Below are positions 9,357 to 17,413 of a stretch of DNA of 37,977 nucleotides, piece after piece; position 1 is the first letter of the stretch, and the number at the start of each line of letters is the position of its first letter. The notes under the pieces are model-generated. The model was not told the origin of the DNA. It searched no databases and saw only the letters and a program-made list of their open reading frames with translations. The translations under genes were made by a program, and so were the position numbers. Origin of the DNA: JBIOJM01 sp044450785. Lineage in GTDB: Bacteria; Planctomycetota; Planctomycetia; Isosphaerales; Isosphaeraceae. The stretch lies in NCBI GenBank assembly GCA_044450785.1, contig JBIOJM010000060.1, forward strand, positions 1-37,977. The letters run 5' to 3'.

Positions 9357-10391
9357 TCAAGCTTTGCGCGCCACGTTGAGCCAGGTGTGGACGTGGGGCG
9401 AGCCGCGGAAGAACCACGAGAAGGCCGGGCCCTCCAGCTTCCAGATGTCCCAGACGCCGTCGTTGCCGATGTCGCCTTCCTTGGAGAAGGTGAGCCGTAG
9501 CTTGTCGACACCGCCGCCGGCGTCGAGACACGCGCGTACTTCCTCCGCGTCGAAGGCGCGGAACGGGCGGAGCATCATTTCCACGAGCTGGGTGACCATC
9601 GCCTTCTGCTGACTGTCGAGGTCGGCGATGGCCAGGCCGGTCGGCGGGAGATCCTTCCCTCTCAGTTTGATGGTTTTCGGTTCATCGGCCTCGGCCTTGG
9701 CAACGAGAGCTTGGGCCTGTTGCTTTTCGTCCAGGGTCCGGTAGATCTTGTTGGCCTGTTCACCCTGATACCACCAGACGTTGTTGGTGTGCTTCGCGTC
9801 CTCGTTGAAGTGGCCGTCGGCGGCATGGCCGTAGAAGATCGGGCCACCGAAGGCGGCGCCTTCGACGCTGTTGCCGTCGGCGCGGAGCGTGTCGTGCCGG
9901 CCGGTCAGGACCCACTCGAACGGCTTGCCGGTCCCAGGCTCGCCGAAAACGGCCACATGGTACTTGTTGAATCCCCCCGCGTCGTCTTCCATTTGCTTCA
10001 TGAACCGCTCGTAGCCGTCCTCACTACAGAGGTCCTTCATGATCTCCCGGCAAATGGCCTGCTGCTCCGGCTTCATGTCATTGATCGACGGTTTGACGAT
10101 ATCCCAGTTGTTGTTGACCTTCGACCGGAGGGGGTGTTCGAATGGGAAACAGATCACCTTGCGTTGTTCCGGGGTGATCGTTTTGTAGAACCGCGCGACG
10201 GCGGTCTCGGCGGGCGCCCCAGGGGTCGGTCCCGCCTGGGTGGGTCCAGCCGCGGTAGCGGTCCTCCCGAAGAGGGGAGCCGCCGCGGCGAACGCGCCGG
10301 CGCCGATGGTTTTGACAAAGTCGCGCCGCGATACCGACGCACAGAGCGAGCACTCGAGAGGCGCCGCTTCCCGGTCGTTGATTTCTGCCAT
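9357..10391 (-). CDS. Tat-exported DUF3500 family protein
   Basis: ATG 10391 gives 344 residues. AGGAGA (10401-10406) lies 9 nt upstream, so I prefer it to the ATG at 10442. The N-terminus holds two cysteines (ECSLCASV) and a twin-arginine signal, SRRDFVKTIGAGAFAAAAPL. The mature part begins about residue 60 with a helical segment (ITPEQRKVICFPFEHPLRSK). It carries the DUF3500 signatures GTGKPFEWVLTGRHDTLRADG, GPIFYGHAADG and a final HVHTWLNVA with conserved histidines. The family is found in planctomycetes and verrucomicrobia with no proven activity. The aligned His and acidic residues suggest metal binding, but that is inference. It is monocistronic and divergent from the DUF4432 gene. Confidence 0.8.
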   Translation of the reverse strand: MAEINDREAAPLECSLCASVSRRDFVKTIGAGAFAAAAPLFGRTATAAGPTQAGPTPGAPAETAVARFYKTITPEQRKVICFPFEHPLRSKVNNNWDIVKPSINDMKPEQQAICREIMKDLCSEDGYERFMKQMEDDAGGFNKYHVAVFGEPGTGKPFEWVLTGRHDTLRADGNSVEGAAFGGPIFYGHAADGHFNEDAKHTNNVWWYQGEQANKIYRTLDEKQQAQALVAKAEADEPKTIKLRGKDLPPTGLAIADLDSQQKAMVTQLVEMMLRPFRAFDAEEVRACLDAGGGVDKLRLTFSKEGDIGNDGVWDIWKLEGPAFSWFFRGSPHVHTWLNVARKA

Positions 10392-10710
10392 GGGAGCCAA
10401 TCTCCTGGTCCTGGGTGTGATTTGGGGGAGGGCCTGCCGCACGACCGACCAAAAGGAGGGAATTTTCGGACTGAATCATGAGCCGAATCGGAAAACCGCC
10501 CTTCAGTCCTAGGCCCAGGCTAAACCGGGATGGTGGCTCACGTCAACAGGGTGCGGAGACTTTCAAGGACGACCGGTCTCCGTTCATCGACCCACGCTCG
10601 GCGTATCAAAGCTGCCGCTGGAATCGATCGGCCGGACCTCATACGATGGAGATCACGTAACGCGTAAGCCGCAGATTCGGACGAACAGCCCCCAGAAAGC
10701 GGCGTCAAGT
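10392..10710. other. divergent promoter region
   Basis: About 320 bases between the DUF3500 gene (-) and the DUF4432 gene (+). Promoters for both should lie here. No strong -35/-10 pair, repeat or ORF was recognised. Confidence 0.4.
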
Positions 10711-11910
10711 ATGCCAACATTTGTACTGACCGATGTCTCGAGTGAAGTCTGGCTCGACAGCCTGACGGTCGACGCGCCGGCCCTTGGGCTGGGCGAGGGC
10801 CATCCTTGGTCGGTAACGAAGCAGCGGCTGCGGGGCGGCCGGCGCGAAGGGGTCGACCTGATCGTCGTCGACAACGGGGCGCTCCGGTTCTCGATCGTAC
10901 CGACCCGGGGCATGGGGCTCTGGAAAGGCTGGTACGAAGGGAACCGGCTGGGCTGGGACTCTCCCATCACCGATGGGCCGGTCAATCCTTCCCTGGTGAA
11001 CCTATCGGCGGCCGGCGGCCTGGGTTGGCTCGACGGCTTCGACGAGCTTCTGGCGCGGTGCGGGCTCGAGAACAATGGGGCGCCGTTCGAGGTCAAGACG
11101 GTCAAGGCGGACGGCTCCGAGAGCCACGCTACCTTTGGACTGCACGGCAAGATCGCCAACATCCCCGCCTCGTACGTGGCCGTGCACGTCGACACCGATC
11201 CGCCGCATGAGATCACTGTCGAAGGGCACGTCCAGGAGTCGCGGTTGTTCGGCCCGCAAATCCGCATGGAGACCCGGATCACGACCGTCCCCGGCTCGAA
11301 TTCCCTGGTCGTCCGGGACGAGTTCGTCAACCTCAAGGAACAGCCGGTGGAGATGCAGATCCTCTACCACTGGAACTTCGGCCCACCGTTTCTCGATGCC
11401 GGCGCGCGGTTTCTTGCTCCGATCAAATCCGTCACCCCGCGCGACCAGAGGGCGCGGGAAGGCCTGGATCGGCACGATCTTTACGGCGGTCCCGAGCCCG
11501 GTTATTCCGAACAGGTCTATTTCTACGAGCTGAACGCCCGGTCGGTCAGCGAGCGGCAGACAGTCGCCATGCTCCGCAACCATGCCGGCGACAAGGGGGT
11601 GGTCCTGCGATTCCAGAACGACCAGCTTCCGGCGTTCACTCTCTGGAAGAACACCGGCGGATTGCGCGACGGCTACGTGACCGGCCTGGAACCGGGCACG
11701 AACTACCCGAACCCCAGGCCGTTCGAGCAGGCCCGCAACCGGGTCGTGAGGCTGCCGGTCGACGGCCGCTACAAGACGGAGACAACCCTCGAAGTGCTGG
11801 CCACGCCCGCAGCCGTCGCCGCGGTCGAGGCCGAGATCGAGCAGCTCCAATCCCGGGGCCCGGCGAAGGTCAATCGGCAGCCGATCGAGCCGTTTGCTGC
11901 CCAGCAATAA
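10711..11910 (+). CDS. DUF4432 family protein, aldose-1-epimerase-like
   Basis: The 399-residue cytoplasmic protein has the galactose-mutarotase-like beta fold suggested by its motifs. These are DLIVVDNGALRFSIVPTRGM (about 51-70), LGWDSPITDGP, GLGWLDGFDELLARCGLENN (about 107-126), the histidine-bearing TFGLHGKIANIPA, and LYHWNFGPPFLDAG. DUF4432 proteins bind sugars or sugar derivatives and are presumed epimerases. The substrate here is unknown, and the neighbours give no sugar pathway. The start at 10711 matches the domain beginning, though only a weak purine-rich site precedes it. It converges with the metal ATPase gene, 56 bases away. Confidence 0.8.
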   Translation: MPTFVLTDVSSEVWLDSLTVDAPALGLGEGHPWSVTKQRLRGGRREGVDLIVVDNGALRFSIVPTRGMGLWKGWYEGNRLGWDSPITDGPVNPSLVNLSAAGGLGWLDGFDELLARCGLENNGAPFEVKTVKADGSESHATFGLHGKIANIPASYVAVHVDTDPPHEITVEGHVQESRLFGPQIRMETRITTVPGSNSLVVRDEFVNLKEQPVEMQILYHWNFGPPFLDAGARFLAPIKSVTPRDQRAREGLDRHDLYGGPEPGYSEQVYFYELNARSVSERQTVAMLRNHAGDKGVVLRFQNDQLPAFTLWKNTGGLRDGYVTGLEPGTNYPNPRPFEQARNRVVRLPVDGRYKTETTLEVLATPAAVAAVEAEIEQLQSRGPAKVNRQPIEPFAAQQ

Positions 11911-11966
11911 TGCGACGAGGGCCGCGGGCGGATCAAACTTTTTCAGCTCGACCCACCCGACATTGG

Positions 11967-14156
11967 CTATTCCGCTTGACGGCGAAGCAGCCTCAGGGCG
12001 TTGGCGATGACGAGCAGACTGGTGCCGACGTCGGCGGCGATCGCCATCCAGAGGTTGGTCAGCCCCACGACCCCCGTGAGGGCCAGGACCACGACGAGGG
12101 CCTTGGTCGAAAGCGCCAGGGCGATGTTCTGGCGGATGCGCGCGAGGGTCGCTCGGCTGTGGCGGATCAGCCAGGGGAGGCGGTTGAGGTCGTCGGCCAG
12201 GAGCACGATGTCGGCTGATTCCAACGCGGCACCGCTGGAAATGCCGCCGAGCGCGATGCTGACCTTGGCCGCGGCCAGGGCAGGGGCGTCGTTGACGCCG
12301 TCGCCGACCATGCCGGTCGCGCCGTGGCGGGCGTCGAGCTCGGCGATCGCCGAGACCTTGTCGGCCGGCAGCAGGTCCGCCCGTTGCTCGCCGACGCCTA
12401 GCTCTTGGGCCATGGCGGCGGCCGTTCCCGCGTTGTCGCCGGTCAGCATGATGGTCCGAAGGCCGAGCCGGTGCAGCTCGGCCAGCACCCGCGCCGCCTC
12501 CGGCCGGGGCCGATCGGCCAGCCGTATCCAGCCAAGTGGCCCGGAATGCGCCGTCGTCAGGGCAACCGCCGATCCGACCGACTCTTCGGCCTCGCCAAGC
12601 CGGGCGTGAAACTCGGGAGGACACAGCCCGGCTTCGTCGATGTAACGGTGGCTCCCCAGGTGATACTCGACCGCGCCGACACGTCCCAGCGCGCCCAAGC
12701 CGGGAATGGCTGTGTAGTTGTCGGCGACCGGAACCTCGACGCTCAAGTCGCGGGCGTGCCGGGCAATGGCCTTGCCGAGGACGTGGCCGCCCCGGTCGCC
12801 CAGCGCGGCAGCGATCCGCAGCACTTCCGCCTCGTCACCCTGCCCTGGCGCGCAGACGATCTCGACAACGTCCGGCCGGCCGCGGGTCAGGGTCCCCGTC
12901 TTATCGAACGCCAGCGCGCGCAGCCGGCCGATCTCCTCGAGATACTCGCCCCCCCGGATCAGCACGCCAGCGCGCGCCGCTGACGCCAGCCCGCAAACGA
13001 TCGCCACCGGGGTGGCGATCACCAGTGGACAAGGACAGGCGATCACCAGCACGACCAGGCCCCGCCCAAACCAATCACGCCAGACTCCCCAGTCCCACGC
13101 GTTCTCCCCGCCAACCGCGAGAGTGACCAGCGGTGGGACCACCATGACCAGGAAAGACAGACCCACCACCAGCGGGGTGTACACGGCCGCGAACCGCGTA
13201 ATCCGCCGTTCGATCGGGGCGCGTCCCGCCTGCGCCGATCGGACCTGCGCGACAACGCGCGATATCAACGCGTCGTCCACCGGTCCGGACGCCGTGACCT
13301 CGAGCGTCCCGTCGCCGTTGATCGTTCCCGCGTAGACCGGGTCGCCCTGCTCGCGGAGCACGGGCACCGACTCACCGGTGATTGTCTTCTGGTCGACGCT
13401 CGAGCGGCCCGCGGTTACCGCTCCATCGACCGGAATCACGTCGCCGGCGCGAATCAGGATCCGATCGCCTCGGCGCACCCGGCTCGCTGGCAGAGGCTGA
13501 ACCGTGCCGTCAGGCTCGATTCGCTCAGCCGTCGGCGGGGCAAGCTCGAGGAGCGCCCGGATCGACCGCCGCGCGCGGTCCAGGCTCAGCGCCTCGAGCG
13601 ATTCCGACAGCCCATACAGGAAGGCCACGGTCGCGGCCTCGTCCCACTGCCCCAGGCTCATCGCACCCAGGATCGCCAGCCCCATGAGCACGTCGATATC
13701 GAACCGCAGCCGCCCTAGGTTTCGAGTCGCCCTAGGGAACAGCCCGATTCCCCCGATGACGACCGCCGACCCGTAACCCGCCAAGGCCAGGCGGGCCGTG
13801 ACGACCTGCCTCAGGCCGAGCGCCGGACCCAGCCAGGAAAACGCCAGCCCCAGCGCCAGCGCCGCCCCGGAACCCGCAGTGAGAACCCAGCGCTCATGCC
13901 GTGACCACCATGTCGAGACCGATCGCTCGAGTTGCCCCTGCACGGCCGACCGCATCCCGGTCCGCTCGGCGACCACTCGGATCAGCTCCTCGGGATCGAT
14001 CACGCCAAGGACGTAGTCCACGGCCATCGTGCCGTGAATCAGGTCGAATCCCAGGGCGGTGACCCCCGGCAAGTCTTGAATTGCCGCGCGGAGCACCTCG
14101 GCTTCAGTCGGGCAGTCAAGACCAGAAACGGCGAGCGTACAACGCGATTGGCTCAT
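11967..14156 (-). CDS. P1B-type heavy-metal-translocating ATPase (probable Zn/Cd class)
   Basis: The 729-residue inner-membrane pump exports metal ions at the cost of ATP. An N-terminal HMA-like domain (residues 6-70) has a GLDC motif with a single Cys, not GMxCxxC. The family motifs are ITGES in the actuator domain, C374-P-C376-P in the transmembrane metal site (most relatives have CPCA), D418-KTGTLT (phosphorylated Asp) and GDGVND from about 618. The last membrane helices carry STKALVV and AADVGTSLLVIANALRLLRR. This Lys and Asp-x-Gly pair is typical of the Zn/Cd/Pb (P1B-2) class, so I favour that substrate. It is divergent from the Cys-tailed PSP1 gene. No MerR or ArsR regulator is adjacent. 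Confidence 0.9.
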   Translation of the reverse strand: MSQSRCTLAVSGLDCPTEAEVLRAAIQDLPGVTALGFDLIHGTMAVDYVLGVIDPEELIRVVAERTGMRSAVQGQLERSVSTWWSRHERWVLTAGSGAALALGLAFSWLGPALGLRQVVTARLALAGYGSAVVIGGIGLFPRATRNLGRLRFDIDVLMGLAILGAMSLGQWDEAATVAFLYGLSESLEALSLDRARRSIRALLELAPPTAERIEPDGTVQPLPASRVRRGDRILIRAGDVIPVDGAVTAGRSSVDQKTITGESVPVLREQGDPVYAGTINGDGTLEVTASGPVDDALISRVVAQVRSAQAGRAPIERRITRFAAVYTPLVVGLSFLVMVVPPLVTLAVGGENAWDWGVWRDWFGRGLVVLVIACPCPLVIATPVAIVCGLASAARAGVLIRGGEYLEEIGRLRALAFDKTGTLTRGRPDVVEIVCAPGQGDEAEVLRIAAALGDRGGHVLGKAIARHARDLSVEVPVADNYTAIPGLGALGRVGAVEYHLGSHRYIDEAGLCPPEFHARLGEAEESVGSAVALTTAHSGPLGWIRLADRPRPEAARVLAELHRLGLRTIMLTGDNAGTAAAMAQELGVGEQRADLLPADKVSAIAELDARHGATGMVGDGVNDAPALAAAKVSIALGGISSGAALESADIVLLADDLNRLPWLIRHSRATLARIRQNIALALSTKALVVVLALTGVVGLTNLWMAIAADVGTSLLVIANALRLLRRQAE

Positions 14157-14506
14157 CCTAACACCCTGTCATCAAATCCGTTCGACATTTCCGCAAGCGC
14201 CGGGAGTCAGGTCGGATCCGCTGTGATCGCGGTCGCGGCGCCACTCGACACGATCCGTTCACGAGTCCGGTTGGGCCCACGAGCTGTCTGATCAAAGGAA
14301 TTATAAGGGAGATCCCAGGTTGCGTGAACACGATCATGCGTGTTTTTCGGTCATACGATTCGGGAAGCGCACGGTTACTCCCACACCGGGGGGAAAGGGT
14401 CTTGTACCCAGCCGCGGCTTTGTTTCTGATAACAGCGGGGGAAGGCCTGGCGGAGTTATGGACGCCATTCATGCCTGGCGTCGACCCAGGGAGGAGGCGA
14501 ACGGGA
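14157..14506. other. divergent intergenic region, ATPase/PSP1
   Basis: About 350 bases between the metal ATPase (-) and the PSP1 GTG start (+). The PSP1 frame is open back to an ATG at 14324, but the extra 61 residues look unlike the family. A TATAAG at 14302-14307 on the plus strand is a weak -10 candidate without a matching -35. No clear metal-regulator operator dyad was found. Confidence 0.35.
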
Positions 14507-15253
14507 GTGGGCGAGCGCACGTATCTGATCCGCTACGGTGTCATGAGTCAGGTAGGGCGATTCACCGCTCTTCCGGAGTGCGACGCCGACATCGAGCGGG
14601 GCCAGGTCGTGGTGATCCAGTCGCATCGCGGCCTGGAGCTCGGGGAAGTGCTGATCCCTCATGATCGCTCGGCGACGGCCCGGAGCGGCGGGGATGCCCC
14701 ACCGGCCCGGCTGGCCGGCGAGGGTTCCGGTCCGGCTCCTTCGGTTGACCGGCCGAGCGTTCTTCGTCTGGCCGCCGCGGGGGACCTGGCCCGCGCGGAC
14801 CGCGCGCGGGAGTCACGCTCGAGTCGCTTCACGCTTTGTCAACGCGTGCTCGAGGAGGGGAATTGGCCATGGGAGCTCATCGACGTCGAGCCTCTCCTCG
14901 ACGGCCGCGCCACGGTCCTCCATTACCTTGGTCCCCAACATCTGGACCTCGCCTCGTTGCGCGCGCGGTTCCGCGTCGCGTGCGACCTCGACGTGGTGCT
15001 CGAACCCGCCGGGACCGACCTCGAGGGCGATGCATCCCACGAGCGCGCTCATCAGGGCGACGGCCAGGCCGGCTGCGGCTCGTGCGATTGTGGCGCCGGT
15101 GGGGGCTGCGGGAGCGCAACAGCTTTGCGTGAAGAACGGGGCGCACCTGCCGTTGCGTCCGGCGAGAATGGTTCGACCACCGCGCCGCATGCCGGTTGTG
15201 CCTCGTGCGGGATCAGTCAATTGCGGGCGGCTCGCAGCCGGCAAAGGGCCTGA
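14507..15253 (+). CDS. PSP1 domain protein with Cys-rich C-terminal tail
   Basis: The GTG start at 14507 is chosen because GAGGAGG (about 14491-14497) lies 9 nt upstream and homology begins there (GERTYLIRYGVMSQVGRF). The product is 248 residues. It has the PSP1/YaaT fold signatures RGQVVVIQSHRGLELGEVL near residue 35 and ELIDVEPLLDGRATVLHYL near 130, then the L-x-x-LRARF segment. YaaT-like proteins act with the Y-complex (YmcA/YlbF) in Bacillus; the planctomycete role is unknown. The unusual part is the tail: GCGSCDCGAGGGCGSA, then GCASCGISQLRAARSRQRA. The six cysteines fit metal or Fe-S binding (inference). A decayed copy of this 3' end lies at 17092-17367. Confidence 0.8.
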   Translation: MGERTYLIRYGVMSQVGRFTALPECDADIERGQVVVIQSHRGLELGEVLIPHDRSATARSGGDAPPARLAGEGSGPAPSVDRPSVLRLAAAGDLARADRARESRSSRFTLCQRVLEEGNWPWELIDVEPLLDGRATVLHYLGPQHLDLASLRARFRVACDLDVVLEPAGTDLEGDASHERAHQGDGQAGCGSCDCGAGGGCGSATALREERGAPAVASGENGSTTAPHAGCASCGISQLRAARSRQRA

Positions 15254-15342
15254 AGGCCGGGCCCCTTGGAATCGGCCCCTGCCTCACCATTGCCTGGATC
15301 ACTGGCCTTGGGCCAGCCGCACGGAAAGACGCTGGCGGACCA

Positions 15343-15774
15343 ACACATGAGGAACTGATCCGGGAAATCGAGCCCCTCCGCCAGGAAAATGCCCAACTGT
15401 GGGACTGGCTGTTCCAGACCATCGAGCTTCCCGCGGCCAAGCAACAGGAGTTCGCCGCGACGGCCATGGCCATGGGGCTCAGCCACAGTCAAATCCGCGC
15501 CTTGTTGGCGATTCTCCTGGCGGCCAAAGCGTGTCCCAGTCGCTCGACGATTCATCGCTGGGTCCAAGCTGCTGGAAAAGCCGCGGGTGAGGTTCTCAAG
15601 CAACTGGATCGCTCCTGCAGAGAGTTAGTGCTGGTGGGCTGTCTCGATGAGATCTCCATCGGGACCTGCTGGCCGCGGCTAGTCAGGAACTGCCAACCAA
15701 GCGGGCGGCCAAGGCATTGCCTGGGTTCGGACATCGTCCGCAGCCATGAACGGCCCATCTCTGGCTGCTCATGA
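15343..15774 (+). pseudogene. transposase remnant
   Basis: About 100 residues look like the N-terminal region of a planctomycete-type transposase. They show a coiled start (THEELIREIEPLRQENAQL), then SQIRALLAILLAAKACPSRS, TIHRWVQAAGKAAGEVLKQL and LVLVGCLDEI. No ATG or GTG precedes it in frame except inside the PSP1 gene, so the start appears lost. After DEI the frame loses recognisable sequence and stops at 15774, so the catalytic part is missing. I read it as a dead fragment. The exact IS family cannot be named from sequence alone. Confidence 0.55.
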
Positions 15775-17091
15775 TCTGCTTACTCTTATTCAAGTGGGGC
15801 GACCGAAATAGGGCTCCTCAGCAGAATCTGTGGGTGACTTATCTGCTGATCCTCGTGGATTCTCTCGGAAATTCCTAGCTTCGGCTCTTCAGGAAGACAC
15901 GGCATTTTCGTATCGGAATCGGGAGTCGTTGGGCAAGCGCTGAGATTTGGGCGATCAGTTGCTCTGCATCTGGCTCGGTTGATGCAGGTCCCAAAGAGGG
16001 CCGAGGAAAACAGGAGCCGAACAGAGAAGCGGGAAGGAAGAAAAGGAATGCGGGAGGAACCTGGGGCCTTCGGTTCCTCCAGCGGTTGTCCGATCCCTAC
16101 CCACGAATTCTGCCGAAGAGCCTGTTTTCAAAGTGGAATCAGGCCGTGAATCTCCGCCAGTGAGGACTAGCCGCGGCAGGATGTAGCGACCTTACAGTGG
16201 GTGTCTGGGTCACATTTGGATGAATATGCCGAGCGGATCTGACCCCTCCGACGGAGCCGAGGACGACGAGGTGCGGCAGTTTCCACCAATCGTGCGGGGG
16301 GTACTGCCGACACCTCGTCACAAGACGGATCATCGTCTAACACTACGATTGCACGGGCGTCGAACTGGAACGAGCAAACCAACGATTCGGCTCGATCAGC
16401 CCGGTCCGACCGGCCCCGAAGGCGGGAGTAACGGATAATCGATCGGTGGATCGGGTCCCGGATACGGGATAGGAGGCTCGGGGTCGGGCAACGGGTCGTC
16501 ATCGGCAAACTCGGTCGCCTGGATGGTCGACACCAGCGGTGCTGCCATGACGGCGCCGACAGACGACGGACTGAGCTTCGGCTCAAGTGTCTCTAAGGAG
16601 TTATGGCTGTCGAATGGACTAATTGTACGCATGGGTTTGTCGCCCTCTTTGGTTTGGTCCATGTTTAATGACTCGTCATCGTCCCACGGCCAAACGGAAT
16701 CGAAACGACTCGGAACGGCCGATCGTTGGGTCCGCTTCTTTCCGTGGCTGACTTCGACTCCGACTTCTGCAGGGCCCTCATCCTATATGATCTACAAAAC
16801 TGGGATTCTAGTTGCATAAAAAAGATACCATGTTTCGTTTTTACAGAACGGGACTCTCAGCGGATCCCTTCCGTCGGCGAAAGATATCCGTATCGTTTGT
16901 CCAGATTGGCCCGACTGGTTCAGTTGCCAGCGGCGAGCGAGATGAATTTCAAGTCCAGCCGGCTGGCGCGCGCGACTCTTAGAAGATCAACTTCGAAGGT
17001 GCGTGGTTGGGTGCTGATCAGACCTCGGGTGGAAGGACCAGGGACGCCAGTTCCCGCGCCCACACTCCCACCCCTTCCCTTTTCTTTGCTC
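15775..17091. other. gene-poor scar region
   Basis: About 1.3 kb with lower GC patches (for example 16780-16850) and no ordinary gene. It holds one small minus-strand ORF (16396-16632, listed separately). No terminal inverted repeats or target-site duplication could be matched by eye. Together with the transposase remnant and the decayed PSP1 copy, this suggests an old insertion and deletion site. Confidence 0.5.
16396..16632 (-). CDS. small Pro/Asp-rich hypothetical protein
   Basis: ATG 16632, with GAGGG about 10 nt upstream, gives about 78 residues; an upstream ATG at 16662 is also possible. The start, MRTISPFDSHNSLETLEPKL, recalls the LEPR-type N-terminal segment of secreted planctomycete proteins. 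A short hydrophobic-neutral part (VGAVMAAPLVSTIQATEF) follows. The C-terminal half is Pro/Asp-rich (ADDDPLPDPEPPIPYPGPD). The composition is not that of a shadow ORF. Function is unknown. It could be a remnant of a larger surface protein. Confidence 0.4.
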   Translation of the reverse strand: MRTISPFDSHNSLETLEPKLSPSSVGAVMAAPLVSTIQATEFADDDPLPDPEPPIPYPGPDPPIDYPLLPPSGPVGPG

Positions 17092-17367
17092 ACGCGCGCA
17101 CTGCAGTGGTGCTCGAGCCCGCGCCGGGACCGACGACGTCGGCGTATCGCTTGAAGCTCTGCTGATCAGGGCGGCGGCCAAGCCGGGTGCGGATCGTTCG
17201 ATTGTGGCAGCGGCGGGGGTTGCGGGAACTTGAGAGCCCGGAGGAAAGACCGGGGCGCACCTACCGTCACAGCCGGTAAAAATGGTTCGACCCCAGCGCC
17301 GCGTGCCGGCTTTGCCTCTTGAAGGATCAGCCAATTGCTGGCGGCCCGCAGTCGACAAAGGAAGTGA
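17092..17367 (+). pseudogene. decayed copy of the PSP1 protein 3' end
   Basis: Translation in one frame gives GCGSFDCGSGGGCGN, then DRGAPTVTAGKNGSTPAPRA, then GFAS-stop-RISQLLAARSRQRK. This aligns closely with the C-terminus of the PSP1 protein ending at 15253. Similarity begins near 17092 and at DNA level runs slightly beyond the stop codon, as it does at 15254-15310. Two cysteines are now Phe and a third is a stop (TGC to TGA). The whole PSP1 domain is absent. It ends 46 bases before the end of the convergent kinase gene. Confidence 0.8.
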
Positions 17368-17413
17368 AACCCGGCGCCTTGCGGTGGGCCCCCGCCGCTA
17401 TCGGTCGCCGGGC

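Noticed and set aside
11002..12624. 540-codon minus-strand frame
   Set aside because: It spans the antisense of the DUF4432 gene and part of the ATPase gene in the wrong frame. The composition is Arg/Pro-rich with no family features.
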